Positions 24,349 through 33,611 of a DNA stretch of 39,553 nt are shown here, in pieces. The translations under genes were made by a program, and so were the position numbers. The DNA is from Candidatus Caldarchaeum subterraneum. GTDB taxonomy: Archaea > Thermoproteota > Nitrososphaeria_A > Caldarchaeales > Caldarchaeaceae. The stretch spans positions 927,471-967,023 of the forward strand of contig BA000048.1 in the NCBI GenBank assembly GCA_000270325.1, given 5' to 3'. Each line of letters starts with the position of its first letter. Position 1 is the stretch's first letter. The notes under the pieces were generated by a model. That model was not told the DNA's origin, did not search any database, and worked only from the letters and a program-made list of their open reading frames with translations.

Positions 24349-25933
24349 GTCTAAGCAGGTTGGAGTGATAGTGGGTGAGGCGAGAAGCGACCAGTTCTTC
24401 TTCGTCTGACGGCCGGAGGATTATCCGGCGCGTTGGGAGTATCTCATGGTTTATTCACAGGAGGAGGTTGACGGTAAGCTATGTGAGGTTCCGGTCGTTG
24501 CTCAGGTTGAGGGTGTGGTGGCGGCGAGTCAGGCGCTCAGCCCCACAGTGGATATCGAGGCGTTGAACCGTATCTTGGCTGCTGAGGTCTATGATGTCAG
24601 GACATGGGGCCGCGCGAGGGTTCTCGGCTATCTCGATAGAGAGGAGCGGGTGATGCAGCCGCGGAGAGCCGTCGCCCCCGGAAAACCAGTCTACATCGCG
24701 CCGAAAACATTGCTGGAAAAGTTCTACTCATTCCCGGAGGATGAGCGGCTTCACGTGGGTCATCTGATAACAAGGCCCGATGTTCCTGTTCATCTCTCGG
24801 TACGTGGTTTTCGGCGACATCTTGCAATAATAGCTCAGACCGGTGCGGGTAAAAGCTACTTGGCCGGGGTGTTGTTGGAGGAGCTTCTGAGCAAAGGCGC
24901 GACAATTTTGGTGCTTGACCCTCACTCCGACTATGTCCGCCTTACGATGACGCCTGATGGACGTTTGCACGAGCTCGCTGACAGGATAACGGTTTACAGA
25001 CACACGGCGGCTACGGGCAGATACCAGAAATTGTTTCACCTGAGGCGTTATGAGATTGCTTTCACCGAGCTGTATGCAGATGACATATGCGACATCGCTG
25101 GAATAAGAGAAGAAGCTACGAGGCAGAGGGCCGCTGTCAGAAAAGCACTTGAAAAACTCGCGGACACTGCTTACACACCGCAAGACTTGCTGAAAATGCT
25201 GGAAAACCCGCCATGGACCGATGAGGATAAAGAATTAGCCGATGCTGCACGCGCAGCAGCCAGATACATACGGCGTCTCGCCCATCTCAACGTATTCGGC
25301 CTCTCATCCACCGACGTGTCAGAGCTGCTTAAACCGGCTCACGCCTCGATTATAGATTTGTCAGGGCTACGCGACGACTCGATGAACTACATCGCCTACA
25401 CAATACTATCCAAAGTATACGACAGGGTCTCAAACGGGTTATTCGGCTACCCAGTCTTCATCGTAATAGAGGAGGCTCATAGATTCGTGCCATACAGAGA
25501 AGAAACGTATGCTTCGGCGATTATTAACAGGATTGCGGCGGAGGGTAGAAAATTCGGCCTGTTTCTCATACTGGTGACGCAGAGGCCCTCGAAGATAGAT
25601 GATGACAGCTTGAGCCAGTGCAACAGCCAGATAATCATGCGTCTCACTAACCCAGAGGACCAGAACGCTGTGGCGAGAAGCTCGGAGAGAATGAGCCAAG
25701 ACCTGTTAAACGATCTACCAAGCCTCAACCAGGGCGAGGCGGTGGTGGTGGGTGAGGTGACCAAGGTGCCTGTGATGATGAAGGTGAGGCCCAGAACCAC
25801 GATGGAGGGCGGCGCCGACATCGATGTTGTGTCCAAGCTAAGGGAGGCCCTCAACCTTGTGAGAAACGATAAAAGAGCAGAAGAAGATGAAAAGCGGAGA
25901 AAGCCTTTCAAAGGCGAGTTTGAGGAGACCTGA
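24332..25933 (+). CDS. herA: HerA DNA translocase (in-frame TGA at codon 26)
   Basis: The full HerA frame starts at GTG 24332 inside the end of nurA. It reads SKQVGVIVGEARSDQFFFV, then TGA (24407-24409), then RPEDYPARWEYLMVYSQEEV, all of it HAS-barrel sequence; the frame after ATG 24446 alone lacks the first strands. The ATPase part is intact: Walker A QTGAGKSY near residue 140, Walker B PVFIVIEEAHRF, an Arg-finger region RIAAEGRKFG, and the ILVTQRPSKID sensor. It pumps DNA for NurA. The TGA is either a base error (TGC or TGG), a loss mutation with restart at 24446, or readthrough; I consider an error or recent mutation most likely. Confidence 0.85.
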
Positions 25934-25934
25934 A

Positions 25935-27086
25935 ATGAGCGTGCAGGCCATCATTACAGCGGATAATCATCTCGACCCGCCTGCAACCATGTTCGGCGCC
26001 AAACGGTTTGAGAGAAAACGGGACCATCTCCGCTGCTTCGAGGAGGTTATGGAACATGCTAAGAGAGAGAAACCAGACCTTTTGCTGATGGCTGGAGACA
26101 TTTTCGACACGGTGAAGCCCAGCAACTTTGTCAGAGCACGTCTTATGCAGCACATGAAGCAGCTGCATGAAAGAGGTGTGAAGGTGGTGATGGTGAGCGG
26201 CCATCACGACACACCCAAAAGCGCCGAAGAAGGCGTCTCACCGTTGGCTGTCTACGGCCACTCGGGATACGCATACTTTATCCAGGACCCAAACAGCATG
26301 GACTATTTTTCACTTGAGGTGGATGGTTGCGAAGTTGTTGTGGCGGGCCTTGGACATAACCCGCTGCTACATCCGGCAGACGACCCATTATCCTCTGTCA
26401 AGATGGAGAAACGGGGTGACGTTAACATTCTTTTGCTACACTATCCCGTGGAAGGGTTTGTCGGCGTCTATGGCGAAGAACCGGTGATTAGGCTGAACTC
26501 TATTCCGAAAACATGTCAACTAGTGGCAGTAGGCCATCTGCATCGGCACCAAGTCAAACGTCTCGGCGACACGGCGATAGTTTACCCCGGTAGCACAGAG
26601 AGAGTCTCCTTCGCGGAGGAAGAGGAGCCAAAAGGCTTTGTCTGGGCAGAGCTAAACAGGGAAGGCCTTGTCTCACTAGACCACGTCAAGACACAGGCCC
26701 GTCCCTACAAAACCATAGAAACCATGTTCCCTGAAAAAGATGCAATAGAGCGGCTCAAGCAATTGATAGACCAACACGCCGACCCACAGCTTGTCCTACG
26801 CCTTGTCATCAAAGGAGTCGTAGAGGCGGAAAAACTAACCGAATACAGAAGATCAGAGCTTCTTCTCCACGCTCAAACCCGCCTATTCCATCTCATGGTT
26901 GACGATAATGGTCTCGAGATCAAGTCACCTGAGAAACCGAGCACACTGGAGAAAACCACTCCCTTGGAGGAGCTGCGCCGCTACTTCAGTACCTTGATGC
27001 AGACTGCTTCGGCCGAGGAGCGGGAGATTTTGGCGGAGGCGCTTAGACTCAGTGAAGGAATGCTTCAGGAGGCCGGTGCATGGTAA
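25935..27086 (+). CDS. mre11: Mre11/SbcD-like (YhaO-like) DNA repair nuclease
   Basis: 383 residues from ATG 25935, one base after the herA stop. Calcineurin-like phosphoesterase motifs: ITADNHLD (I), MAGDIFD (II), VSGHHDTP (III), LLHYPVEG (IV) and VGHLHRHQ (V). Motif III is normally GNHD; here the Asn that binds metal and phosphate is His, which could change activity. C-terminal region (residues ~260-383) is helical and should contact the Rad50-like partner. It overlaps rad50 by 7 bases. With its membrane-type Rad50 the pair resembles bacterial YhaO-YhaN as much as classical Mre11-Rad50. Confidence 0.82.
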   Translation: MSVQAIITADNHLDPPATMFGAKRFERKRDHLRCFEEVMEHAKREKPDLLLMAGDIFDTVKPSNFVRARLMQHMKQLHERGVKVVMVSGHHDTPKSAEEGVSPLAVYGHSGYAYFIQDPNSMDYFSLEVDGCEVVVAGLGHNPLLHPADDPLSSVKMEKRGDVNILLLHYPVEGFVGVYGEEPVIRLNSIPKTCQLVAVGHLHRHQVKRLGDTAIVYPGSTERVSFAEEEEPKGFVWAELNREGLVSLDHVKTQARPYKTIETMFPEKDAIERLKQLIDQHADPQLVLRLVIKGVVEAEKLTEYRRSELLLHAQTRLFHLMVDDNGLEIKSPEKPSTLEKTTPLEELRRYFSTLMQTASAEEREILAEALRLSEGMLQEAGAW

Positions 27087-29383
27087 AGCTGCTAAGCCTC
27101 TATGCCTACAACTTCAAGAAACTGAGGTTCGACGAGCCGTTAAGGTTCTCAGACGGCGTAACGCTGATATCAGGCCTCAACGAGGCCGGAAAATCCTCCA
27201 TCCTCGACGCAATACTATACGCCCTCTACGCCAGAGTGATAAGGCCGCCGCCGGAAAAAGGTAAAACAAGAAACGAGGACATTATCGCATATGGCGCCAG
27301 CAAAGCCACAGTAGTCCTCGAGTTCGCTGTCGGCGATAAACGCTACAGGGTAAGCAGGGAAATAAAACGAAGCGGAAAACCCCGTGCCAACCTCGACGAA
27401 ATCCTCGCAGACAATTCCCTCAAACCCTTAGCCGTGGGACAGGAGAAAGTAACCGAGCAGATAGAAGCCATACTCGGAGGAATAACCTTCAACGAACTAG
27501 TTTCCAGCACCGTCGTGGCGCAGAAGGAGCTGAACAAGCTGATTGAGCTTCGGAAAGAGGACCGAAAAAAGATAATCAACGTCTTCCTCAACCTAGAAAG
27601 CTTCAACATCGTTCTGGAAAATCTTGAAGAGCAGAAAAGAGAGCTGGAGGGCACTAAGGAGAGGCCGGGGCGTCTGCGGGTCGAAAAAGAAAAGCTGGAA
27701 TCCTTGCGTGAAGAGCTGGAAGAATACCTGAAAAAGAAGAAAGAACGCGAAGACCTGGTCGAGGAAAGAATGAAGTTGCTCAAAAACATCGAGAAAACAG
27801 AGGCCGAATATGCGGAGGCGGAGAAACTGTATAAGATGCTGCAGGAATACGATGAATTTCTCAATCGGCGGCAAAAGCTGGAGCTCGAGATAGAGGGAAA
27901 ACGAAAACAGCTGGAAACGCTTCGGAAACAGAGGGAAACACTGCTAAAGAACATAGAAAACACGGAGAGCGATATGCATCGTTACCGGGACCTGCATCTC
28001 GTCGAAAAAGAGCTGGAATCGTTGTCGAAAGAGTATCAGCAGCTGGTTACTCTTGAGCATCAGATTGGTGAGGCGCGTGAAGCTGAGACGCGGCTAGGCA
28101 TACAGGTTAGGAGCTTGGAGCAGCAGTTGCCGCCGTCGGCTAAAGCAACAGCGTTACGGAGACCGTCTATCCGTCCATTTGCAGCTGGAGCCGCAGCAAG
28201 CATCATCATAGCATTCATCCTCCTGTTTATCGGCAGCGTTCTCCCAGCCCTCCTGTTCCTCGCCGCTGGAGTGGTTTTTCTAATCATCGTGTTTCAACGG
28301 GTTTCGAGACTTTCTCGAATGATGGTTCTTCAGGAAACACTCGCCAGACTCGAGCAAGCCAGGGAAATGCATGCCACTGCAAGGGCCACACTCAGAAACC
28401 TTATTCAAAACCACAGCGTAAAAACCTCGTATCTGAAAAACGCCTTCTCATCCCTGCCAAGATATGGCGAGCTATTCCAGCAAAAACTCGTAGAAGGATT
28501 GCCCAAAGCTGTTGAAGCCGTGTTGCAGCAGGCGGAGAAAGACCGCCAAGAACTCAACGATCTCAAGTCGAAGCTTGACGCTTACAGGGAGCAGCTCAAA
28601 AACCTGCCAGCGGAGCATGAGCTCAACCAAGTCGAGAGCGAGATACACAGTCTCGGGGAACAGCTAGAGGGTGTAAGGTTGCCCACGCTGTCTCCGGGGC
28701 TGGAGTTTAGCAGAGATGTGCTGGAGGAGGCGAGGAAAAGGGTTCAGCAGCTCGCAGAAAACATTCAGGCTTACAGGACGAGGACGGAGTTGCTGTCGCA
28801 GCTGGTTTTGGAGCTGGAAGAGTGGCTAAGGGCCCACGGCGACGTGGAGCAGAGATACAGCGAACAGTTAGCTGTTGTCGCAAATCTGGAGCGGGAGCTG
28901 GCAGTCGTCAGGAAGGCGGTTGAAGCCATACAGGCCACAGCCGAGGCGCTGAGAAACAGGGTGAAACCACTTGTCGCAGCGCACATGGGAATCATTCTGC
29001 CGGCTCTCACAAACAACCGATACAAAGCCGCAATACTCGACGACGACTATCGGCTGCAGGTCTGGGACCCCGACGCGGGTCAGTACAGGGTCAAGGAGGT
29101 TTTCTCAGGCGGCACAGAGGACCAGATGCTCCTCGCCATGAGGCTTGCCTTCGCATTGGCTCTTCTCCCCGAAGCCAAGGGCCAGAAACCAGAGTTCGTC
29201 TTCCTCGACGAGCCGCTGGGAAGCTCCGACGAAGTAAGAAGGTCAGGCATCATCGAATACATAGCCATAGACCTCGCGAAAAAATTCAGCCAAATATTCA
29301 TCATAAGCCACGTAGGCGGCCTCGAAGAACACGTAAACCACATCATAAGACTACATGAGGGAAAAGTGGTGGAAACAGTTTAG
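27080..29383 (+). CDS. rad50: Rad50-like coiled-coil ATPase with a membrane hairpin and no zinc hook
   Basis: 767 residues. N-terminal ATPase half: Walker A GLNEAGKSSILDA; Q-loop region VVAQKELNKLI. Long coiled coil (~150-350 and ~410-640). At the apex, where Rad50 has its CxxC zinc hook, there are two hydrophobic helices instead (SIIIAFILLFIGSVLPALLF and AAGVVFLIIVF, residues ~365-408). I find no cysteine in the whole protein. C-terminal half: signature FSGGTEDQ, Walker B FVFLDEPLGSSDE and the His switch IISHVG. It would clamp DNA ends with the Mre11-like nuclease, perhaps at the membrane. Its end overlaps convergently with cas3'' by 4 bases. Confidence 0.85.
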   Translation: MVKLLSLYAYNFKKLRFDEPLRFSDGVTLISGLNEAGKSSILDAILYALYARVIRPPPEKGKTRNEDIIAYGASKATVVLEFAVGDKRYRVSREIKRSGKPRANLDEILADNSLKPLAVGQEKVTEQIEAILGGITFNELVSSTVVAQKELNKLIELRKEDRKKIINVFLNLESFNIVLENLEEQKRELEGTKERPGRLRVEKEKLESLREELEEYLKKKKEREDLVEERMKLLKNIEKTEAEYAEAEKLYKMLQEYDEFLNRRQKLELEIEGKRKQLETLRKQRETLLKNIENTESDMHRYRDLHLVEKELESLSKEYQQLVTLEHQIGEAREAETRLGIQVRSLEQQLPPSAKATALRRPSIRPFAAGAAASIIIAFILLFIGSVLPALLFLAAGVVFLIIVFQRVSRLSRMMVLQETLARLEQAREMHATARATLRNLIQNHSVKTSYLKNAFSSLPRYGELFQQKLVEGLPKAVEAVLQQAEKDRQELNDLKSKLDAYREQLKNLPAEHELNQVESEIHSLGEQLEGVRLPTLSPGLEFSRDVLEEARKRVQQLAENIQAYRTRTELLSQLVLELEEWLRAHGDVEQRYSEQLAVVANLERELAVVRKAVEAIQATAEALRNRVKPLVAAHMGIILPALTNNRYKAAILDDDYRLQVWDPDAGQYRVKEVFSGGTEDQMLLAMRLAFALALLPEAKGQKPEFVFLDEPLGSSDEVRRSGIIEYIAIDLAKKFSQIFIISHVGGLEEHVNHIIRLHEGKVVETV

Positions 29384-30099
29384 CACAGGCATCGCAACAC
29401 ATACCTTATTTGGTGAATTTCCGCCGGGTCGGGCAAATCTTTTACAAAGATTTTCTCAACTCCATCTCGCTTCTCCGCTGCGGCCAGGTTATCCACAATC
29501 AGAAGGGGACGTAAGAGCTTGAGTGTGCGGCGGTAGAATGTATGGCCTGTCTGGAGGCTCAAGAGTCTAGCTGATATGTGTTCTAGCGTCTTTCTGACCT
29601 CGGGCAGGGTTATTTCATGAGGCGGGTCATTAACAAGCATATCCCCCAACTCATTATCCTTTGCAATTTTGCGAAAGGTTTCAACAAACTCTGCCGGGAA
29701 CGTGGCTTTCTCGGGTGCGCCAAACTTTTTCCATGTCGTAAAGTCGTCTAAGAGGCTCGGGCCCTTCATAGCCATGTGATGCCATCCAATAGCCATTAAG
29801 CACTCGTCGCGCCAAACAGTTTCTTTGATAGATTTATGCGCCGCCGTGGCTGAGAAATATTCGTGTTTTGGAAAACTAAGTTTCTTGGACTCTTTCTTCT
29901 GGTATTCGTCAGCCGCCTTCCCATAGTCGTGGAAGATCACAGCCGTCTTCAACGCCTTCACAGCCTCCGCCTCATCTATTCCAAAGCAGTAGGCCACGTG
30001 GACAGCGTAGCCTCTATCGATAAAGTGGCTGTCCAAAAACCGGAGACAGGTGATAAGATGTTCTTCTAGTGTTTCATGACTAGATGCCATAAGCTTCAT
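29380..30099 (-). CDS. cas3'': Cas3'' HD nuclease
   Basis: 239-residue HD-domain nuclease that is separate from the helicase, as in subtype I-A. Metal-binding motifs: early His EEHLITCL, the HD pair VIFHDYGKA, KHEYFSA and IGWHHMAM. It degrades the strand exposed by Cascade. It is the last gene of the minus-strand interference operon and overlaps cas3' by 20 bases. The start is ATG 30099 or ATG 30090. Confidence 0.85.
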   Translation of the reverse strand: MKLMASSHETLEEHLITCLRFLDSHFIDRGYAVHVAYCFGIDEAEAVKALKTAVIFHDYGKAADEYQKKESKKLSFPKHEYFSATAAHKSIKETVWRDECLMAIGWHHMAMKGPSLLDDFTTWKKFGAPEKATFPAEFVETFRKIAKDNELGDMLVNDPPHEITLPEVRKTLEHISARLLSLQTGHTFYRRTLKLLRPLLIVDNLAAAEKRDGVEKIFVKDLPDPAEIHQIRYVLRCLC

Positions 30100-31693
30100 T
30101 TCTATATTCCTCCTCCGAAATCAAAAAACCAACTATGTCCTTACAGAGCATGAATAGTGAGGGGGACGGGGATCTGTTTACATCTTTGGCTCTGAGACTT
30201 TTATCTTCAGTAAGGCCTTCTTTTTTCTGAATGATGGCTGTTGCTTGAGGAAACTTGTATGCAAGTTGTTGGAGGTCTGTTGTGAAAGAGTTATCTTTTT
30301 CTAATTTATCTATGTCGTCTGCTACGTAAACGGTTGTCACAGTGTCCCTGATAAGGTTTTGGGCTTGATGTGGTGTGGATACGGGGTTAATCATCTGGTT
30401 TAGAAGAGTGTTGTTGGTGAGAAAGACTTGGTCGCCATGCACCATGTCAACAAGCTGGCTGTAGCCTATTCCTCTTTCCGGTGATGGAACACGCCAGCTC
30501 ACGCCGCCGTCATTCAAAGCATTTCTCAAAACTTCGTATGTTTTCTCCACCGTTTCTCCGCTGTAGGGAGCCGGTTCAGCCTTCACCACCACAATCATAC
30601 CCTCCTGCTCGTTGTCATATCGAGCAACCCTTCCCGCACGCTGCACAAGCGAACTAGCTGGAGCAAGCTCTGTTATCATCAACTCGGAGGAAATGTTAAC
30701 GCCCGCTTCCACAACCTGAGTCGAAACCACTACCCATTTTTTCCCGTTTTTGAGATTGTCCAAAACATTTTGACGGTCTTTCTTAGTGAGGCGTCCGTGG
30801 AGAAGTACTGCATCAGCATCGGAGAGAAGCCTGTAAAGGTGTTTAGCTTTTTCCACGGTGTTGGCCATTATGAGAACCCTGTCCCACACGGCGTCGCGCA
30901 GCCTATTCCTCACAACATCCTCCAGCGAACCTTCCTCAAGATAGGTTTCGATTTTTTTGCTTTTCATAGTGTTTTCAAAGTCTTTGTCGAACATGTTTTC
31001 ACCGTAGATCATCTCACGGTATTCCACCCCGAATGCGCTGGCTGCTTCCCTCGCCAAGTTCCTCAGACTTTTTGACACGGTGGCGCTCATCAGGGTCATG
31101 AAACCTCCGTGACAGGCTAGCGCATAGAGAATAGAAGGTAACGTGCTGTCGTTTTCGTCAATCATTAGCTGCGGCTCGTCGAGAAACACTGCGGATTCGA
31201 AGATTGCGCCGCGGCTTATCTCGAAGTGGCCGTATGTCCGCCAGCCACTGTTTAGCAGTGCGCTGCAAAACATGTTTTTGATTTCATGTGGCGGCGTCTT
31301 CATCATATGGAACTTGAAGGTTTCATATGTTACGAAGACGATGTCCTTGTTGAGGAATGGTGACCCGGGCGCTCCCATCATCTGCTCCGCAACGATTTCC
31401 TCAGGGTTCGTGATTCCTATTCTTTGAAGGTTTTTAACCGTTGATTTGTAGGCGTCGTCTATTATGCTTCGGAGAGGCAGGACGTGAATAGACCTAAGAT
31501 ATTCCCGTGGTTCGACGATGGATTTTAACCCGCATGCGATAGAGAGGGATGTTTTGCCGTAGCCAGTGGGTAGCTGTACCACGTTAACCCCCGGCCCCAG
31601 GTTCTCCAACACATGTTCAATCAATGGCCTTTTTGCAGAATAGAAGCCTCTCTCCACCAGCGTTCTGTATATTTTCGACTCAGGACAATGCAT
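30080..31693 (-). CDS. cas3': Cas3' helicase
   Basis: 537-residue superfamily 2 helicase with ordered motifs: Walker A QLPTGYGKTSLS (I), AVFLDEPQLM (II, DExH variant DEPQ), LMSATVS (III), VVSTQVVEAGVNI (V) and VQRAGRVARYD (VI). No HD domain is attached; the nuclease is the next gene. It unwinds target DNA after Cascade recognition. It overlaps the cas8a2 end by 14 bases. All motifs are intact. Confidence 0.9.
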   Translation of the reverse strand: MHCPESKIYRTLVERGFYSAKRPLIEHVLENLGPGVNVVQLPTGYGKTSLSIACGLKSIVEPREYLRSIHVLPLRSIIDDAYKSTVKNLQRIGITNPEEIVAEQMMGAPGSPFLNKDIVFVTYETFKFHMMKTPPHEIKNMFCSALLNSGWRTYGHFEISRGAIFESAVFLDEPQLMIDENDSTLPSILYALACHGGFMTLMSATVSKSLRNLAREAASAFGVEYREMIYGENMFDKDFENTMKSKKIETYLEEGSLEDVVRNRLRDAVWDRVLIMANTVEKAKHLYRLLSDADAVLLHGRLTKKDRQNVLDNLKNGKKWVVVSTQVVEAGVNISSELMITELAPASSLVQRAGRVARYDNEQEGMIVVVKAEPAPYSGETVEKTYEVLRNALNDGGVSWRVPSPERGIGYSQLVDMVHGDQVFLTNNTLLNQMINPVSTPHQAQNLIRDTVTTVYVADDIDKLEKDNSFTTDLQQLAYKFPQATAIIQKKEGLTEDKSLRAKDVNRSPSPSLFMLCKDIVGFLISEEEYRNEAYGI

Positions 31694-32859
31694 CGTAAAT
31701 ATCCCGCAGCACCTCAGTCCTTCTGAAGGGACTGTTCTCGGGGCTACTTCTCGCCAGCAGGTAGATAGTTTCGTCTGCGGGCTTCACTTTAGCAGCGGCC
31801 GCGTAAAGAGCTCTACTCAGCCGGTCACAGAGAGATGCGTCCCCAAACCTGTTTGAACAATAGTTGCTGTGCCTCCGTGCTTGCGTAATCGTACACTTGA
31901 GAAAGTCTTTGAGATAGTCTCTTGAGTTCTGCAGTTTTTCCACGAAAGGTGCTAGGAAGGAGAAGTCGATTGATAATCTCTCGAGGAGGGAAAAGCTCTG
32001 GCCTGTGTACATTATGCGGTAGAAAACATAGGGAGGTGCCTCTCTGATTGATAGATGTGGCGGCTTTATGCTTGCCAGCTCGAGGGCTAGCAAAAGAGAA
32101 TATGCGTGGGGGAGTTCGGGAGTTGCTTGGACCTTGTAGGGCAGCATCATCAGCGCCTGAAAAGCCGTGTAGTTGCCCAAAGATTGTGTGAGCTGCTGCA
32201 CATAGTTCACCCAGCTATAATCTAGGGTTGCTTTTTCGATGACTTTCTCGGGTATGGTTGAAAGTATTATCTCGCCGTCGGCGAAACCGGAATAGCAGAC
32301 ACCGAATCCCGCCAGCACGAGCGCCACCCATCTCTCATCCATCTGGATGTCCAGCTGTGCACGAAAATCACCGAACCGTTTTCCGTATTTGTATTTCTCA
32401 ATTTTGAGAGGCTGAAAACCGGAAAAAAGCTGACTTGGGCTCGCCTAAGGTGATGGTTTTTGGGGAGTAGCTGATTTTGTCCAGGCTCTCGAGCCATTTG
32501 TCGGGGTTTTTCTGAAGGTCTTTGATAGCCCATGAACAAAGAGCGTCAACATACTCTCTGTATGTGTCGTTGATCTTGAGGTTAAGCTTCCTCATTATTT
32601 TAGCCATGACCTGCCTATCATTAAAGTGAGGCTTTATCGGGGGTAACTCATTCTTATTCGCTAGCAATTGTTGCGCGTTCTGAAAAACCTGGGCCAGCGA
32701 GCCTATGGCTCCAGCTCCAGAGACCACCGCCTCGTCCTCGTAAATATCAAGTGTTGTTCCCCCCTGAGAGGGTGTGAAAGCCAGCGGAGAAAGCGCAGAC
32801 AACACCAATTCACGGGCCAGTGTGCCGTGTGGAAGAAGCTTGATGTTGATTTTCACCAT
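31680..32859 (-). CDS. cas8a2: Cas8a2/Csa4 large subunit (split by a one-base frameshift)
   Basis: Position between cas5 and cas3' and combined size (~392 residues) fit Cas8a2, the PAM-recognising large subunit of I-A Cascade. The first frame (32859-32398, MVKINIKLLPHGTLAREL) breaks in the A6 run at 32423-32428 (TTTTTT on the coding strand). Removing one T continues the protein as FSGFQPLKIEKYKYGKRFGD and DFRAQLDIQMDERWV into the second frame (32342-31680). Total length minus one base is divisible by three. Subunit identity rests mostly on context, because this family is poorly conserved. If the shift is real, interference is disabled. Confidence 0.7.
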
Positions 32860-33611
32860 GGTACAAGCTCCTCGTCGCCGACTCTGTAAACTATTCCATC
32901 CCTAAGGTCTACATGCAGCGGCGAAACCTTCTTTCTCTCATCATCGTAGGGAACAATCAGATTTACCGTGGGTTTACCGAGGTATTCGCCGATAGATGTG
33001 TTTCTCCAGTCGACCACATTTGCGACCAAGAAGCTTCCTTTCACCGATGACTGCATGTAAGAAGGGAAATAATACACTGTTTGTGCAGTTTTCTGATTTA
33101 ACACAGCAACGTCACCAATCGACACTTTGTCCACGGAGACTATGCTCTCCCTCGCCCCAAGCCTCGTAATCGACCACGCTGCCTCGAGCAACATCTCTTC
33201 CCAGCCTACATCGAAAAACTTTCGGACATCCTGCTCCTCAAACAAGTAAACAATTTTTACACTGTCATCTGCAGAGCTGACCCCACGGTAGATCTTGCTC
33301 ACGGCCGCCGCATCAGTCCTTATCTGCTTCTCGTCAACGTCGTATGAAAAAATTTTGCTCAAGTCGTTGTACTCGATTAATGGAAGATTTTGAGATAGGT
33401 ATATTCCTTTGAACAGTGTTCGGATTTTTTCGGCTGAGCTGTTGGATTCACTGTTCTCAGCCCAGTGGTTTTTTAGTGCGATTGGCTGTGCTAGTGCGCC
33501 GATGAGGGTTGTTGGGGGTATTGTTTTGAGGGCGGGGCGGCTTTTTGTGAAGGCATGGTAGTTGAGGTAGAGACCCCAGTGTAGCGTTGCCTCGACCTTA
33601 AGATATTTCAT
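32853..33611 (-). CDS. cas5a: Cas5a Cascade subunit
   Basis: 252 residues with a RAMP-type start: LKVEATLHWGLYLNYHAFTK and SRPALKTIPPTTLIGALAQP, the usual Cas5 pattern of a first strand followed by the TLIGAL helix. It caps the 5' handle of the crRNA. It overlaps cas7 by 4 bases upstream and cas8a2 by 7 bases downstream. No catalytic role is expected because Cas6 is present. Confidence 0.85.
   Translation of the reverse strand: MKYLKVEATLHWGLYLNYHAFTKSRPALKTIPPTTLIGALAQPIALKNHWAENSESNSSAEKIRTLFKGIYLSQNLPLIEYNDLSKIFSYDVDEKQIRTDAAAVSKIYRGVSSADDSVKIVYLFEEQDVRKFFDVGWEEMLLEAAWSITRLGARESIVSVDKVSIGDVAVLNQKTAQTVYYFPSYMQSSVKGSFLVANVVDWRNTSIGEYLGKPTVNLIVPYDDERKKVSPLHVDLRDGIVYRVGDEELVPW

Noticed and set aside
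24407-24409. Selenocysteine at the HerA TGA
   Set aside because: No SECIS-like hairpin was seen nearby, HerA has no known redox residue there, and archaeal selenocysteine is confined to a few lineages.
27343-27963. 206-codon minus-strand frame opposite rad50
   Set aside because: It is very Ser/Phe-rich because it mirrors the Lys/Glu-rich coiled coil; shadow of rad50.
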